Origin: an uncultured Oscillibacter sp.
Lineage (GTDB): Bacteria; Bacillota; Clostridia; Oscillospirales; Oscillospiraceae
Length of the DNA: 64,000 nucleotides
Direction of reading: 5' to 3'
NCBI GenBank assembly: GCA_910576865.1
Contig: CAJTKE010000001.1
Location: 62,001 to 126,000 of the forward strand
This document shows, in pieces, positions 1 through 8,626 of this stretch (positions are counted from its first letter, which is position 1; each line of letters opens with the position of its first letter). A program made the position numbers and the translations under genes. The notes below the pieces were generated by a model. That model was given only the letters and a program-made list of their open reading frames with translations, was not told the DNA's origin and did not search any database.

Positions 1-48
1 GCCGGATGAATAGGGGTAACACCCCTCTGAAACAATACATACTCTCAT
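1..48 (-). CDS. pelF: PelF-like glycosyltransferase, first 16 codons only
   Basis: An ATG at 46-48 (minus) opens a frame that runs off the left edge and encodes MRVCIVSEGCYPYSSG. This resembles the N-terminus of PelF, the cytoplasmic GT4 glycosyltransferase that polymerises Pel (typically M-K-I-C-x-x-x-E-G-x-Y-P-Y-x-x-G-G). It starts 37 bases after the stop of the PelA-type gene, where pelF lies in Gram-positive pel operons. Only the start is visible, so the call rests on this short motif plus gene order. Confidence 0.72.
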   Translation of the reverse strand, partial: MRVCIVSEGCYPYSSG

Positions 49-85
49 AACCGCACCGTCCGTTTTCGCCCCTGATGGCAAGGGA

Positions 86-1903
86 TCAATTTGTCAGGTT
101 GATCTGGACCTGATCCGAGGTGACCGTGATCAGATAGGCGTCCTTCTCAATCCTGGAAAAGCCGCCGCCGGACACGGACGCCACCTGCCTGTCGTGGGTC
201 CGCAGCAGGAAGCTGGCCGTGTCCCGCAGGTTCTCCACCCGCAGGGTGATGACGTTGTTCTCCCGGGCCGCCGTGTAGTTCAGGGTCAGGAAATCCCGCA
301 CCCGGCCGTCCGCCTCCGAGGCGGTGGTCTTGTCGAAGCAGCCATAGGTCTTCCACCAGGTCCCGATGTTTCCGGAGGCCTCCTGGGAGTAGTGCTCCCA
401 CTGGTCCTTCTCCTCCTCCGGCCACAGCACCCGCCGCACGTCCAGGAGGATGTTGGTGTAGCCCAGGGCCGTCTGCAGGCTCCGGTTCCGCAGATCGTCC
501 GAGTAGCGGTACTGTTCCGCCCGGTGGGTGACTCCCTGGAAGGTGACGTCCTCCGACGCGAAGGCCAGCAGGGCCCCGTCCTCCGGCGCCTCGCCGGTGA
601 CGGTGCGCACCGCCGGGGCCTCCCCGGCGGCGGCGGACGCCGCCAGCTCCTCCGCCCCGCCCTCTGGCGCGTAGGCGGCGGTGAAGACATAGCCGCTCCC
701 CGCCTCCTGGAGGAAGGCGCTGTCCCGGCTCCACTTCTCGCCGGTGGAGACGCCGTCCATCCCCTCCGCGGACCAGCCCGCCTCGCCCTGCCGGTCCCTG
801 ATCTGCTGGAGGTAAAAGGTGAGGCTGTCCGTCTCCGGCTCCTCCTGGTCCCGGTACAGGAACTGCGGCGTCATGAAGCAGGTCATCTTGAACCCGCTCT
901 GCTCCGAGATGGACAGCAGGCTGGGCCAGATGATGTTCTGCGCCACCATTTTCAGTCCGTTGCTGTAGATCCTCTGAAGCTCCTCCTGATTCTCCGAGGC
1001 GAAACTGGGGTAGTACGCCACGGACAGGCACTGGGCGTTCACCACCGGATAGAGGTCGAAGGAGCTGCTCTCCGCCATGATGGCCTCCAGGATGCCCAGC
1101 CCCGTCTCATCCTCCAGGTAGCCGCCCATGACGGCGAAGACCCGGGCCCGCTCCACGGTGTTCCTCCAGATGAGCGGGGGCCGGCTGTCCCGGCCGGTGT
1201 CCTCCCCCGGCAGGAGGCCCGCCAGATAGACCTTGGTCTGACTGTCCAACTGGTACCAGGGGACGTGGAGCTCCAGGTCCTGCCGGTCGGCCTCCTCCGG
1301 GGAGTCGGCGCGGTAGACCGCGTCCCCTCCGATCAGGAAGCCGCTGTAGAGGTAAACGCCCTCCAGGTCCACGCCGCCCGGCTCCCGGATACCCTCGATG
1401 CCCAGGAGGCGGCGAAAGGCCGGGGAGGCGGTCAGCTCCTTCTCCTCCGGCAGGTCTCCGAAAACGATGGTCAGGTTCCGGCCCGTCAGCTCCATCAGCA
1501 GCGCCCCGTCGGACGCCCAGGAGACGCTGCCGGCGTCCAGGCACAGGACGTCCCCCTGGACCTCCTCCTGGGCCAGATACGCCTCCAGCGTGGGAAAGCG
1601 GGTCAGGGCGCGCTTGGAGTACGCGCACCACTGGGAGACCACGCCGCCCAGGCCGGCGTCCGCCCGGCCGATGTACACGACCTGACGGCCCCCGCCCTCC
1701 TCCATGTCCGCCCAGGCGGAATCGGAGAGGGGGTCAAAGGCGGCGGAGCTTCCCGTGCCGGGCTCCTCCCCGGCGTAGGGGTTGGTATTGTAGTCGTTCA
1801 CGCTCACCCGGTAGAGCTGGGTGAGCATGAAAAGCAAGAACAGCACACCCATCATCAGTGTCATGCTGAACAGTTTTCTGCGTGAGATCATGGCTGCTCC
1901 CAT
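86..1903 (-). CDS. Membrane-anchored DUF2194-type protein, PelA-like deacetylase of the Pel operon
   Basis: This is a 605-residue protein with a short basic N-terminus and one transmembrane segment (about residues 9-31), followed by a long extracytoplasmic part. Residues from about 255 to the end look like the DUF2194 domain, with YPVVNAQ, NIIWPSLL and a T-C-F-M-T-P stretch in the middle. In Gram-positive pel operons the third gene encodes a PelA-type deacetylase (PelA_DA) that de-N-acetylates the polymer outside the cell. I see no clear NodB-type D-D motif, so deacetylase activity is inferred from position and domain type. It starts 51 bases after pelE and is followed by pelF. Met5 (1891) is an alternative start. 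Confidence 0.68.
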   Translation of the reverse strand: MGAAMISRRKLFSMTLMMGVLFLLFMLTQLYRVSVNDYNTNPYAGEEPGTGSSAAFDPLSDSAWADMEEGGGRQVVYIGRADAGLGGVVSQWCAYSKRALTRFPTLEAYLAQEEVQGDVLCLDAGSVSWASDGALLMELTGRNLTIVFGDLPEEKELTASPAFRRLLGIEGIREPGGVDLEGVYLYSGFLIGGDAVYRADSPEEADRQDLELHVPWYQLDSQTKVYLAGLLPGEDTGRDSRPPLIWRNTVERARVFAVMGGYLEDETGLGILEAIMAESSSFDLYPVVNAQCLSVAYYPSFASENQEELQRIYSNGLKMVAQNIIWPSLLSISEQSGFKMTCFMTPQFLYRDQEEPETDSLTFYLQQIRDRQGEAGWSAEGMDGVSTGEKWSRDSAFLQEAGSGYVFTAAYAPEGGAEELAASAAAGEAPAVRTVTGEAPEDGALLAFASEDVTFQGVTHRAEQYRYSDDLRNRSLQTALGYTNILLDVRRVLWPEEEKDQWEHYSQEASGNIGTWWKTYGCFDKTTASEADGRVRDFLTLNYTAARENNVITLRVENLRDTASFLLRTHDRQVASVSGGGFSRIEKDAYLITVTSDQVQINLTN

Positions 1904-1954
1904 CCGCGCGGCCTTCCGCGCACAGAAATTTTTCCAGGCCCCGGGGTCTCTTTC

Positions 1955-2899
1955 CTACAGGAACACCCGGACCATTTCCAGCGTCTTGCTGTCGATGGCC
2001 ACATCCGAGGCCCGCAGCTCCCCCAGAAGCCGGAAGAAGCGGTCCCGGTCCCCCATGGTGAAGTAGAGCTTCAGCTGGCAGGCATAGGGCTCCAGCTCGT
2101 CGGGGTACTCCCCGTAGGCCTGGAGGCACCGCTCCCGGCACTTCTCGTACTCCTTCGCCTGGAGGAGCTGGGTGCAGACGGACTCGAAGCGCTTCGCCGT
2201 CATCCGCGCCGGGTCCCCCTCCATCAGAAGGCCGCACAGCTCATCCATCAGCCCGGCGTACCGGGCCTGTTCCCGCTCCGGCAGCAGGCCCTGCTCCATG
2301 AATTCCGCCATGTAGTCGATCAGATTCGCGGCGGTTTCCAGGCGCGCCTGGCGCTCCCCCTCCGTCTCGTCCTCCTTCACCGTGGCGGCGCGCTCGAAGT
2401 TCTCACGCACAGAGGTCCGGAAGTTGTTCAGCACGCTCTGCAGCGCCGCCGCCGCGTAGTGGGACACCTCCGAGTCGCTGCTGCGCAGCGCCAGGGAGAT
2501 GGCGGAGAGGGAGGTCCTGCTGTGTCCCTTCACCACGTCCAGCATCACATTTCTCAGATTGTCCTTGTCGGTGACGGCCAGGGCCTCCTCGATGGGGACC
2601 ATGTTGCTCTCCCGCTCCTCCTCCGCCGGCATGGCGGGGTCGATCCGGTCCTTGCTGAACACCACGTCCTCCAGGTCCACGGCCACGAAGAAGAACAGGC
2701 GGTAAAACAGGTATCCCGCCAGGAAGAAGCAGATGCCCGCCACGGGGCACAAGAGCATCACCAGCGCCTTGAGCCAGAGGCTTTTGGTGTTCCGCCTGAA
2801 CACGACCTTCAGAATCAGGCACCAGAGCAGGTATACGACCACCGCCAGCGCGTTCAGCAGCAGCAGGATCAGAAACTCTCTCTCTCCCAGCCACGTCAT
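1955..2899 (-). CDS. pelE: PelE-like membrane TPR protein
   Basis: This 314-residue protein has two hydrophobic segments at about 9-32 and 42-74, then a soluble alpha-helical part with TPR-like helix pairs (for example CRERCLQAYGEYPDELEPYA near residue 255). This is the plan of PelE, an inner-membrane TPR protein that works with PelD and PelG in Pel synthesis and export. The start codon overlaps the pelD stop in an ATGA, so the two are translationally coupled, as expected for the conserved pelD-pelE pair. The open frame extends far upstream, but that part is a shadow of pelD. Confidence 0.75.
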   Translation of the reverse strand: MTWLGEREFLILLLLNALAVVVYLLWCLILKVVFRRNTKSLWLKALVMLLCPVAGICFFLAGYLFYRLFFFVAVDLEDVVFSKDRIDPAMPAEEERESNMVPIEEALAVTDKDNLRNVMLDVVKGHSRTSLSAISLALRSSDSEVSHYAAAALQSVLNNFRTSVRENFERAATVKEDETEGERQARLETAANLIDYMAEFMEQGLLPEREQARYAGLMDELCGLLMEGDPARMTAKRFESVCTQLLQAKEYEKCRERCLQAYGEYPDELEPYACQLKLYFTMGDRDRFFRLLGELRASDVAIDSKTLEMVRVFL

Positions 2900-5079
2900 A
2901 GCCCGCTGTCCTCCCTGATCCGGCACTGGAGGCCTTTTTCCCGGAAGCGTTTCATCACGATGTCCGCCTGCGGCAGCGTCGTGTTGGTCAACAGCGCGCA
3001 CACCTTCTTCCCGTCCAGGGTTCCCGTGTAGTCGTTGGCCCGCAGGGCGGACCGGACCATCCGGCCGATCTCCGCCGTTGTCCCGGACCCGGAGGTCACC
3101 TCCACCAGCGAGCATTCCGTCAGCCCGTCGGCCTCCGCCCGGAGGAAGGACCCCGCCAGGGCGCGGAACGCCTCCTGGCTCAGAAGCTCCCCGTCCTCCA
3201 CATAGCGGGAGTCCCGCAGGGTGGCCAGATACCGGTTGGCATGGACCACGGCGTTCTGAATCAGATAGCCGCACACCACCAGATAGTCCGCCTGTCCCAG
3301 GGTCATGCGCTCCCAGGGCAGGCTCCAGATCATGACGATGGTCTGCATCTCGTCGTCGCTGTAAATGGCGCTGGCCATCATCGGGTACTGTTCGTCCAGC
3401 TCCCGGTTGATGAAGACCTTGTGGTTCTCCAGCGCCTCGGACAGTTTCCCCAGCTCCCGGTAGCGGATGGAGCCGCCGCCCTGCTTCGCCAGGGGGGAGG
3501 TGTAGGAGAACAGGCGGGCGTAGTCCCGGTTGGACACGGTGTAGACCGCCACGTCCCTGCTCTCCATCAGCTCGCCCAGCATCTGGGCCGCCCGGAACAG
3601 GACCTCCTCCGGCATCACCTGATTCAAGGACGAGGTCACATAGTACACTTTTCCGATGCTGTCGTTCTGGTTCAGAATCTGGGTGGTCAGGGCGTCCTTG
3701 ACCCGGACGTTGCTGGCGTTGATGCTCCGGATGTCCGTCAGCTGGTCCGACAGGTACTCCTGCTCGTCCGCCGCCTCGTCCTTCAGGCTCTGAATCTGGT
3801 CCCGGAGGTAGCCCACCAGCAGCCCGACGATGAAGAGCTGGGCGATCCACACGTAGGTGGTGTAATCCACCGCCACCTCAAAGCCGCCTCTGGCGGAGGA
3901 CTGCTGGAGGAAGTATCCCACCGTGGCCAGCAGGGCGGAGAACAGGGCCTGATGCTGCCCGTGCACCACGGAGAACAGCAGCACATACAAAAGCCAGATG
4001 TCCAGCCGGGAGGCGTACCCGCTGCCCGCCGCCCAGGCGTTCAGGAAATAGACGGGAATGAAGCACAGCAGGTTCTCCGCGAAGGGAATCAGAGCGTTGA
4101 TCACGCCGCCGGCCCCCCGCTTGATCCGCTCCCACAGGGTGGGGGTCCGCTCCATCTCCGTCAGAAACACGTCCTGGTGGGCCTTCATGTAAGCGGCGAT
4201 CTTCTCAATATTGGACTGGGTGTCCCCTCTCAGAATGGCGCTGAACTCCTGCATGAACCGGCGGTTGGACAGCACGCACCGCCGGGCGTCGGGGCCCGGC
4301 GCGGGGACAGGCCCCTCCTCCCGGCCCATGGCGGCGCCGACCCAGCCGGCGACTTCAAGCTCGCTGGTCTCCACGGAGGAGGAGAGGTTGTAAAGCCAGC
4401 TCCGGTGGCCCGGGCAGCTGGCCGTCTGATAGATGTACTCCACGGCGTCGGACTCGAACAGCATGGCCAGCTTCCGGTCCCCGTCCCCCGAGAGGGCGTT
4501 CCCCCGCAGGGCCTCCAGGCAGAGCCAGGTCACGCTTTCATTGCAGTCCGTCCGCCGCTGGGGAATTCCATACAGGTGCTGGAGCCGGAGCACCACGATG
4601 TCCCGCTCCATCATCCTGCCGAAGGACTCGCACAGCTTTTCCCCCTGGGCCAGGGCCATGCCCTTGGCGGTGTCCGGCCGGGGCTCGTCCTTTTCCGTCA
4701 GGTCCTGGTCGTGGTCCCCGCCATAGACCTCATCGGAGGACAAAAAGATAAACCGGCCCTTTCCAACGCCCCGGAAGCCCATCAGCAGGCTGATCAGGCC
4801 CTTCATGAACTGGGCCGGCGTGTTTCGCTGCTCCTCGCTCCAGTGGAAGTTGGCGTCATACGCGCCCAGGAACACCGTCACGTCGGGGGCCACGCTCTCG
4901 AACACCCTGCCCACGGACTCGCTGTCATAGGAAAACCGGTAAGACTCGAAAACGCGGTTATAGGAGCTGTCCTTGAACCGGTTTCCGGTCAAAAGACAGA
5001 CCCGATGGCCCTCTTTCTTCATTTTCTGTATCAACCGGTTCATGAAACCCGATGAACCGCCAACAAGCAGAATATTCAT
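2896..5079 (-). CDS. pelD: PelD-like c-di-GMP receptor with N-terminal SDR/epimerase-like domain
   Basis: This 727-residue, first gene of the Pel operon has, in order: an extended-SDR (NAD-epimerase-like) domain at 1-300 beginning NILLVGGSSGF, about four membrane segments at 326-424, a coiled-coil linker (425-460), a GAF-like domain (480-615) and a C-terminal degenerate GGDEF domain. The GGDEF signature is replaced by L-D-G-K-K at 689-692, but an I-site-type R-x-x-D (R680-A-N-D683) sits at the canonical place just before it. PelD proteins bind c-di-GMP through this I-site and switch on Pel export. In the SDR part S-S-D-E-V-Y-G (114-120) is present, but the expected Y-x-x-x-K is missing near 139-149, so it is probably not an active epimerase. 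The start at 5079 was chosen because GGGAGGG lies 6 bases upstream; an in-frame ATG exists at 5094. Confidence 0.82.
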   Translation of the reverse strand: MNILLVGGSSGFMNRLIQKMKKEGHRVCLLTGNRFKDSSYNRVFESYRFSYDSESVGRVFESVAPDVTVFLGAYDANFHWSEEQRNTPAQFMKGLISLLMGFRGVGKGRFIFLSSDEVYGGDHDQDLTEKDEPRPDTAKGMALAQGEKLCESFGRMMERDIVVLRLQHLYGIPQRRTDCNESVTWLCLEALRGNALSGDGDRKLAMLFESDAVEYIYQTASCPGHRSWLYNLSSSVETSELEVAGWVGAAMGREEGPVPAPGPDARRCVLSNRRFMQEFSAILRGDTQSNIEKIAAYMKAHQDVFLTEMERTPTLWERIKRGAGGVINALIPFAENLLCFIPVYFLNAWAAGSGYASRLDIWLLYVLLFSVVHGQHQALFSALLATVGYFLQQSSARGGFEVAVDYTTYVWIAQLFIVGLLVGYLRDQIQSLKDEAADEQEYLSDQLTDIRSINASNVRVKDALTTQILNQNDSIGKVYYVTSSLNQVMPEEVLFRAAQMLGELMESRDVAVYTVSNRDYARLFSYTSPLAKQGGGSIRYRELGKLSEALENHKVFINRELDEQYPMMASAIYSDDEMQTIVMIWSLPWERMTLGQADYLVVCGYLIQNAVVHANRYLATLRDSRYVEDGELLSQEAFRALAGSFLRAEADGLTECSLVEVTSGSGTTAEIGRMVRSALRANDYTGTLDGKKVCALLTNTTLPQADIVMKRFREKGLQCRIREDSGL

Positions 5080-5143
5080 CTGTCGCCCTCCCATTTTTCA
5101 AGAAAGGTCCGTCTACCCGCAGAGTAGATTACGGCATGGCATC

Positions 5144-5171
5144 AAGATAACACACCGGTGGTTTTTTTCAA
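5144..5171 (-). promoter_or_regulatory. Candidate promoter of the pel operon
   Basis: On the minus strand TTGAAA (5166-5171) and TATCTT (5144-5149) are 16 bases apart, about 65 bases upstream of pelD. I see no c-di-GMP riboswitch in the short leader. Confidence 0.45.
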
Positions 5172-5297
5172 GTCTCCGGGGGAAAAAAGACGCAGGCAAA
5201 ATATGTGCGGAAATCCGGGCGGAAAAGCGCGCACCCGCCCGGAGGAGCGCCCGGCCGTCATTTCACGGCCAATTTCCGGCATTTCGTCACAATGGGA

Positions 5298-5326
5298 TTG
5301 CCCTCCCGGCCGGTATCTGGTAAGCT
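5298..5326 (+). promoter_or_regulatory. Weak candidate promoter of the LytTR two-component operon
   Basis: TTGCCC (5298-5303) and TAAGCT (5321-5326) are 17 bases apart. Both hexamers are imperfect. The leader to the first gene would be very short, and that gene has no strong ribosome binding site. Confidence 0.3.
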
Positions 5327-5337
5327 GAAAGAAATGT

Positions 5338-6063
5338 GTGGTGATGAACATGATGACCTTCGCGGTCTGTGACGACGAGCCCCGCATGGCGGAGGAGCTG
5401 GCGGGTCGCCTCGAAACTTGTTTGAAGGAGAGCCGTTCCGGCCCCTTCCGGATCAGCCGCTTTTCCAGCGGCCGGGCCCTGCTGGAGAGCCCCGGGGGCT
5501 TTGACGTGATCCTCCTGGACATCCAGATGGAGGAGCCCGACGGGCTGGAGACCGCCCGGCTGCTGCGCCGGCGGGGGGAGCGGGGCCTTGTGATCTTCGT
5601 GACGGTCCTGCGGGAGCAGGTGTACGACGCCTTCGACGTGGAGGCCTGCGGCTACCTTCTCAAGCCCCTGGACGGTGAACAGTTCCGGCGGACCATGGAC
5701 CGGGTCCTGGGCCTGCTGGAGCGCCGGGGGGCCGGCAGCGTCGTCATCCGCCGGGGCTCCGGCTGCGAGGTGGTCCCCCTGGCGGACATCGTGTACTGCG
5801 AGGTGCGGGGCCGGAAGGTCTACGTTCACCGCTCCGGCGGGGACGTCCTGGACTACTACGACAAGCTGGAGGACCTGGAGCGCCGGGTGGACCGCCGCTT
5901 TTTCAAGTGCCACCGGAGCTACCTCGTCAACTTGGACTTCGTCCGCGGATGCCGGGACGGGCAGGTGCTGCTGCCGGGAGGCGGGGGGATTCCCGTGTCC
6001 CGCCTGCGGGAGCGGGACCTGACCCAGGCCCTTCTGCGGCGCATGAGGGAGGGGGATTTCTGA
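5338..6063 (+). CDS. LytTR-family response regulator (AgrA/VirR type)
   Basis: This 241-residue protein has a receiver domain (about 6-125) with the acidic pair in AVCDDEP, phospho-acceptor D61 in LLDIQM and the conserved K in YLLKPL. A LytTR DNA-binding domain follows (about 138-238, with VYCEVRGRKVYVH and FFKCHRSYLVNL). LytTR regulators bind paired direct repeats and are typically activated by an AgrC-type kinase; that kinase gene follows after one base. The start is uncertain: GTG at 5338, ATG at 5344 and ATG at 5353 (MTFAVCDDE) are all possible, and none has a strong Shine-Dalgarno. Confidence 0.9.
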   Translation: MVMNMMTFAVCDDEPRMAEELAGRLETCLKESRSGPFRISRFSSGRALLESPGGFDVILLDIQMEEPDGLETARLLRRRGERGLVIFVTVLREQVYDAFDVEACGYLLKPLDGEQFRRTMDRVLGLLERRGAGSVVIRRGSGCEVVPLADIVYCEVRGRKVYVHRSGGDVLDYYDKLEDLERRVDRRFFKCHRSYLVNLDFVRGCRDGQVLLPGGGGIPVSRLRERDLTQALLRRMREGDF

Positions 6064-6064
6064 C

Positions 6065-7375
6065 ATGGACTGGTTCTCCCTGTTTCTGGACGCCTTCTGC
6101 CTCCTTGTGGGGCACGGGGTGATGCACCTGCTCTTTATCAGCCGCCTCACCGGAAGGAAGCTGAGAGGATGGCACTTCGCCGTGTACTTCCTCCTTCTGG
6201 GTGTGATTCAGCTGGTCTCGGTCAGGCTTTCCCTTGACGGGTCCCTCTCCGTGGGCGTGGGCGTGGCGGCGCTCTACGCCCTCAGCCGCTATGGGATGGG
6301 AAGCCCCCGGTCCGTGTCCTGGCTCTCCGCCGTGCTGGCCTACTACGTCTCCCAGCTCTCCTTTGGAATCGTCAACTCCGTGGAGGCGGCGGTCTTCCCC
6401 CGCTTCATCGGAAGTCCCCTGTTCTATCCGCTGCTTCTGGCGGCGCAGCTCCTGTTCTTTGCGCTGTGCGCCGGGTGCTGCCACGCCGTGCTGAAGCTGC
6501 TGACCTGGACGGAGGACAGCCAGACGCCCTATATCGGGCTGCTCCTGTTTCCCGGCCTCTTCTTCTTTGCCGCGGAGCTGTATATTCTCCAGACCGCCTA
6601 CAGCTTTTTCGCCCCCACCGTCTCCCTGGAGGAGGTGGGCAGGCACGGCGCCCTGCTGTTCCTCCAGGTCATGGGGCTGGCGGCGCTGCTGTGCACCCTG
6701 TACGCCTACCGGCACCTGTGCCTGGGCTTCCAGGCCCAGGCGGCGGTCCAGTCCCTGACCCAGGCGGCCCAGGCCCAGAAGGTGTACGTCGCCGAGGCCC
6801 GGGCCCGCTATGAACAGACCCGGTCCTTCCGCCACGACATCCGGAACCACCTCGCCGTGCTGGAGGGCCTTTTGAACGCCGGGAAGCTGGAGGAGGGCCG
6901 GGCCTATCTGAACAGGCTGGACGCCGTCTCGGGCGCCCTGTCCGCCCCCTGCCGGACCGGGAACGGCGTGGTGGACGTCCTTCTGGGGGAGAAGCTGGAG
7001 CTGGCGAAGGCCGGGGGCATCGAGACGGAGGTCTCCCTGGTCCTGCCCGGCCCCTGCGTGATCGACGACTTCGACCTCTGCGTCCTGTTCGCCAACGCCC
7101 TGGACAACGCGGTCAGCGCCTGCCGCTCCGGCGGGGAGCCCCGGTCCATCCGGGTGGCCGGGCGGCGGCAGGGGGACTTCTACATGCTGACCTTTGAGAA
7201 CACCTGCCCCGAGGGGCCCCTGCCTCCGCCGGGAACCGGCCTGTCCAACATCCGGGCGGCGGCGGAGAAGTACCACGGGGCGGCGCTGGTGGAAAAGACG
7301 GGCCGGCTGTTCACCCTGAGCGTGCTGCTGAACATCTCGTTACATCCGGAGGACCTTTCAGGGCAAAAGCCTTGA
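6065..7375 (+). CDS. AgrC-like sensor histidine kinase with GHKL ATPase domain
   Basis: This 436-residue membrane kinase has six or seven hydrophobic segments in residues 1-215, a short helical linker, the phospho-accepting motif F-R-H-D-I-R-N-H (His257) and a GHKL ATPase domain (N-A-L-D-N-A near 340, G-T-G-L-S-N-I near 395). This is the architecture of kinases that sense peptides or membrane signals and feed LytTR regulators. The one-base spacing to the regulator shows co-transcription. No AgrB/AgrD-like or other peptide-processing gene lies next to it, so its signal is unknown. Confidence 0.88.
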   Translation: MDWFSLFLDAFCLLVGHGVMHLLFISRLTGRKLRGWHFAVYFLLLGVIQLVSVRLSLDGSLSVGVGVAALYALSRYGMGSPRSVSWLSAVLAYYVSQLSFGIVNSVEAAVFPRFIGSPLFYPLLLAAQLLFFALCAGCCHAVLKLLTWTEDSQTPYIGLLLFPGLFFFAAELYILQTAYSFFAPTVSLEEVGRHGALLFLQVMGLAALLCTLYAYRHLCLGFQAQAAVQSLTQAAQAQKVYVAEARARYEQTRSFRHDIRNHLAVLEGLLNAGKLEEGRAYLNRLDAVSGALSAPCRTGNGVVDVLLGEKLELAKAGGIETEVSLVLPGPCVIDDFDLCVLFANALDNAVSACRSGGEPRSIRVAGRRQGDFYMLTFENTCPEGPLPPPGTGLSNIRAAAEKYHGAALVEKTGRLFTLSVLLNISLHPEDLSGQKP

Positions 7376-7400
7376 AACCCCCTTCCCGAGCCGCTAGACT
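7372..7400 (+). promoter_or_regulatory. Promoter upstream of the coiled-coil gene pair
   Basis: TTGAAA (7372-7377) and TAGACT (7395-7400) are exactly 17 bases apart, overlapping the end of the kinase gene. This gives the following two genes a start site of their own, a possible target of the LytTR regulator. Confidence 0.55.
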
Positions 7401-7439
7401 GGGTCTTGCCAGAATCAGAACGGGAAAGGAGAACCGGCC

Positions 7440-7913
7440 ATGAATGTGCAGATGATGGAAGGCCTCGTGGGCGCCAGCGCCGGCATGAAGCTGTCCGGCA
7501 CGCCCATGAGCGTGTACCGGCAGGCCAGCGCCGAGGGCGACGAGGAAAAGATGAAGCGGGCCCTGGGCTACACCGGGGAGTGTACGGAAAAGGCGTCCAA
7601 GTATCAGGAAAAGCTGGACAAGGGCATGAAGGCGGAGGCGGAAGCGGAGCGGGAAAAGGCGAAGCTGGAGCAGGAGGCCGCCATTGAAAAGCGCCGGGAG
7701 GAGCGGAAGCGGGCGGAAGAGGCCGCGGCCTCCGGCCGTCCCCCGGAGACCGACACGGTCCAGCTCAGCGAGGCGGCGAAGGCGGCTGTGGAGGCCAGGG
7801 CGGCGGAGGCCGTGGAGGCCGAGGCGGACCAGGAGCCGGTCTTCTATACGAATACCGGCGAGACCTCCGCGGCCCCGGCGGAGGCCCCGCCCGCGTTCTC
7901 GTGCCTGGCGTGA
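7440..7913 (+). CDS. Charged coiled-coil protein of unknown function
   Basis: I do not recognise this 157-residue protein with any confidence. Residues 40-100 are a highly charged helix rich in Glu, Lys, Arg and Ala, likely a coiled coil. The C-terminal third is Ala/Glu/Pro-rich and probably disordered, ending in a single Cys (FSCLA). It has no signal peptide or membrane segment. A good ribosome site (AAAGGAG) precedes the ATG. It has its own promoter and shares a transcript with the next gene, directly after an AgrA/AgrC-type pair, so it may belong to that regulon. Confidence 0.68.
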   Translation: MNVQMMEGLVGASAGMKLSGTPMSVYRQASAEGDEEKMKRALGYTGECTEKASKYQEKLDKGMKAEAEAEREKAKLEQEAAIEKRREERKRAEEAAASGRPPETDTVQLSEAAKAAVEARAAEAVEAEADQEPVFYTNTGETSAAPAEAPPAFSCLA

Positions 7914-7958
7914 CCGGCGGGTGACGGATTTACACGATTTCAAAAGGAGGAATGGACC

Positions 7959-8510
7959 ATGATGCCGGTTTCCGGTGTGAATGTGAACGCCCCTCAGCGC
8001 CTGACGGCGGCGGAGAAAACCCTCGGGGCCCCCAGGGCGCGGAAGGCCGAGGAGGAGAAGGCCCGAAAGCCCGTGATGGACGAATACGTCCCGGAGGAGA
8101 AACAGGAGCCCTCCGGCCGCTACTGGCTGGGCAGAGACGAGGAGGGCCGGCCCAAGGTCTGCTTTGACGACCCGGAGGCGGAGGGCCCAAAACGGGCGGC
8201 GGACGGCCCGAAGCGGCCGGAGGACGCCCCGGAGGCGGAGGAGCCCAATCAGGCGGACCAGGGCGCAAAGGGCCCGGAGGGGAAAAAGGACAAGGATGAG
8301 GTCTGGGAGTGCGACACCGACAAGGTGGACCGTGAGATCGAAAAGCTGAAAAAGAAGCAGCAGGAGCTGGAACAGCGGCTCAACACCGAGACCGACGAGG
8401 CCAAAATCAAAGACCTGGAGCGTCAGCTGGCCCAGGTGAACCGGGAGCTGAGTCAAAAGGACAACGACACCTACCGGAAGAACCACGCCACGTTCACCCG
8501 GCTCTCCTGA
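7959..8510 (+). CDS. Charged coiled-coil protein of unknown function
   Basis: This 183-residue protein is soluble and very hydrophilic. It has a central motif-like stretch (DEYVPEEKQEPSGRYWLG, about 45-62), a Pro/Glu/Ala-rich linker, and a clear heptad-like coiled coil at about 118-165 (DREIEKLKKKQQELEQRL). I believe similar short proteins occur in other clostridia without a known function, but I cannot name a family. AAAGGAGG precedes the ATG, the gap to the previous gene is 45 bases, and a strong hairpin terminator follows. The two proteins may form a hetero-oligomer; that is inference. Confidence 0.68.
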   Translation: MMPVSGVNVNAPQRLTAAEKTLGAPRARKAEEEKARKPVMDEYVPEEKQEPSGRYWLGRDEEGRPKVCFDDPEAEGPKRAADGPKRPEDAPEAEEPNQADQGAKGPEGKKDKDEVWECDTDKVDREIEKLKKKQQELEQRLNTETDEAKIKDLERQLAQVNRELSQKDNDTYRKNHATFTRLS

Positions 8511-8538
8511 GCGCCCGGCCGGGGGAGCGGAGGCAAAC

Positions 8539-8576
8539 AAAGCGGAGGCATTGATTTCTCAATGCCTCCGCTTTTT
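8539..8576. terminator. Bidirectional terminator between convergent units
   Basis: A perfect 15-bp stem (8539-8553 with 8560-8574, loop ATTTCT) is followed by T5 on the plus strand. On the minus strand it is followed by TTTGTTT, so it can end both the coiled-coil operon and the peptide transporter operon. Confidence 0.85.
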
Positions 8577-8626
8577 CGCGTCCGCTTCGCGGACGGCGCG
8601 GTCAGGGTATTCGGTTCAGGGACAGG

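Noticed and set aside
5095..5337. c-di-GMP riboswitch upstream of the pel operon
   Set aside because: The expected GEMM-type core was not seen in the short leader; control is more likely through PelD itself.
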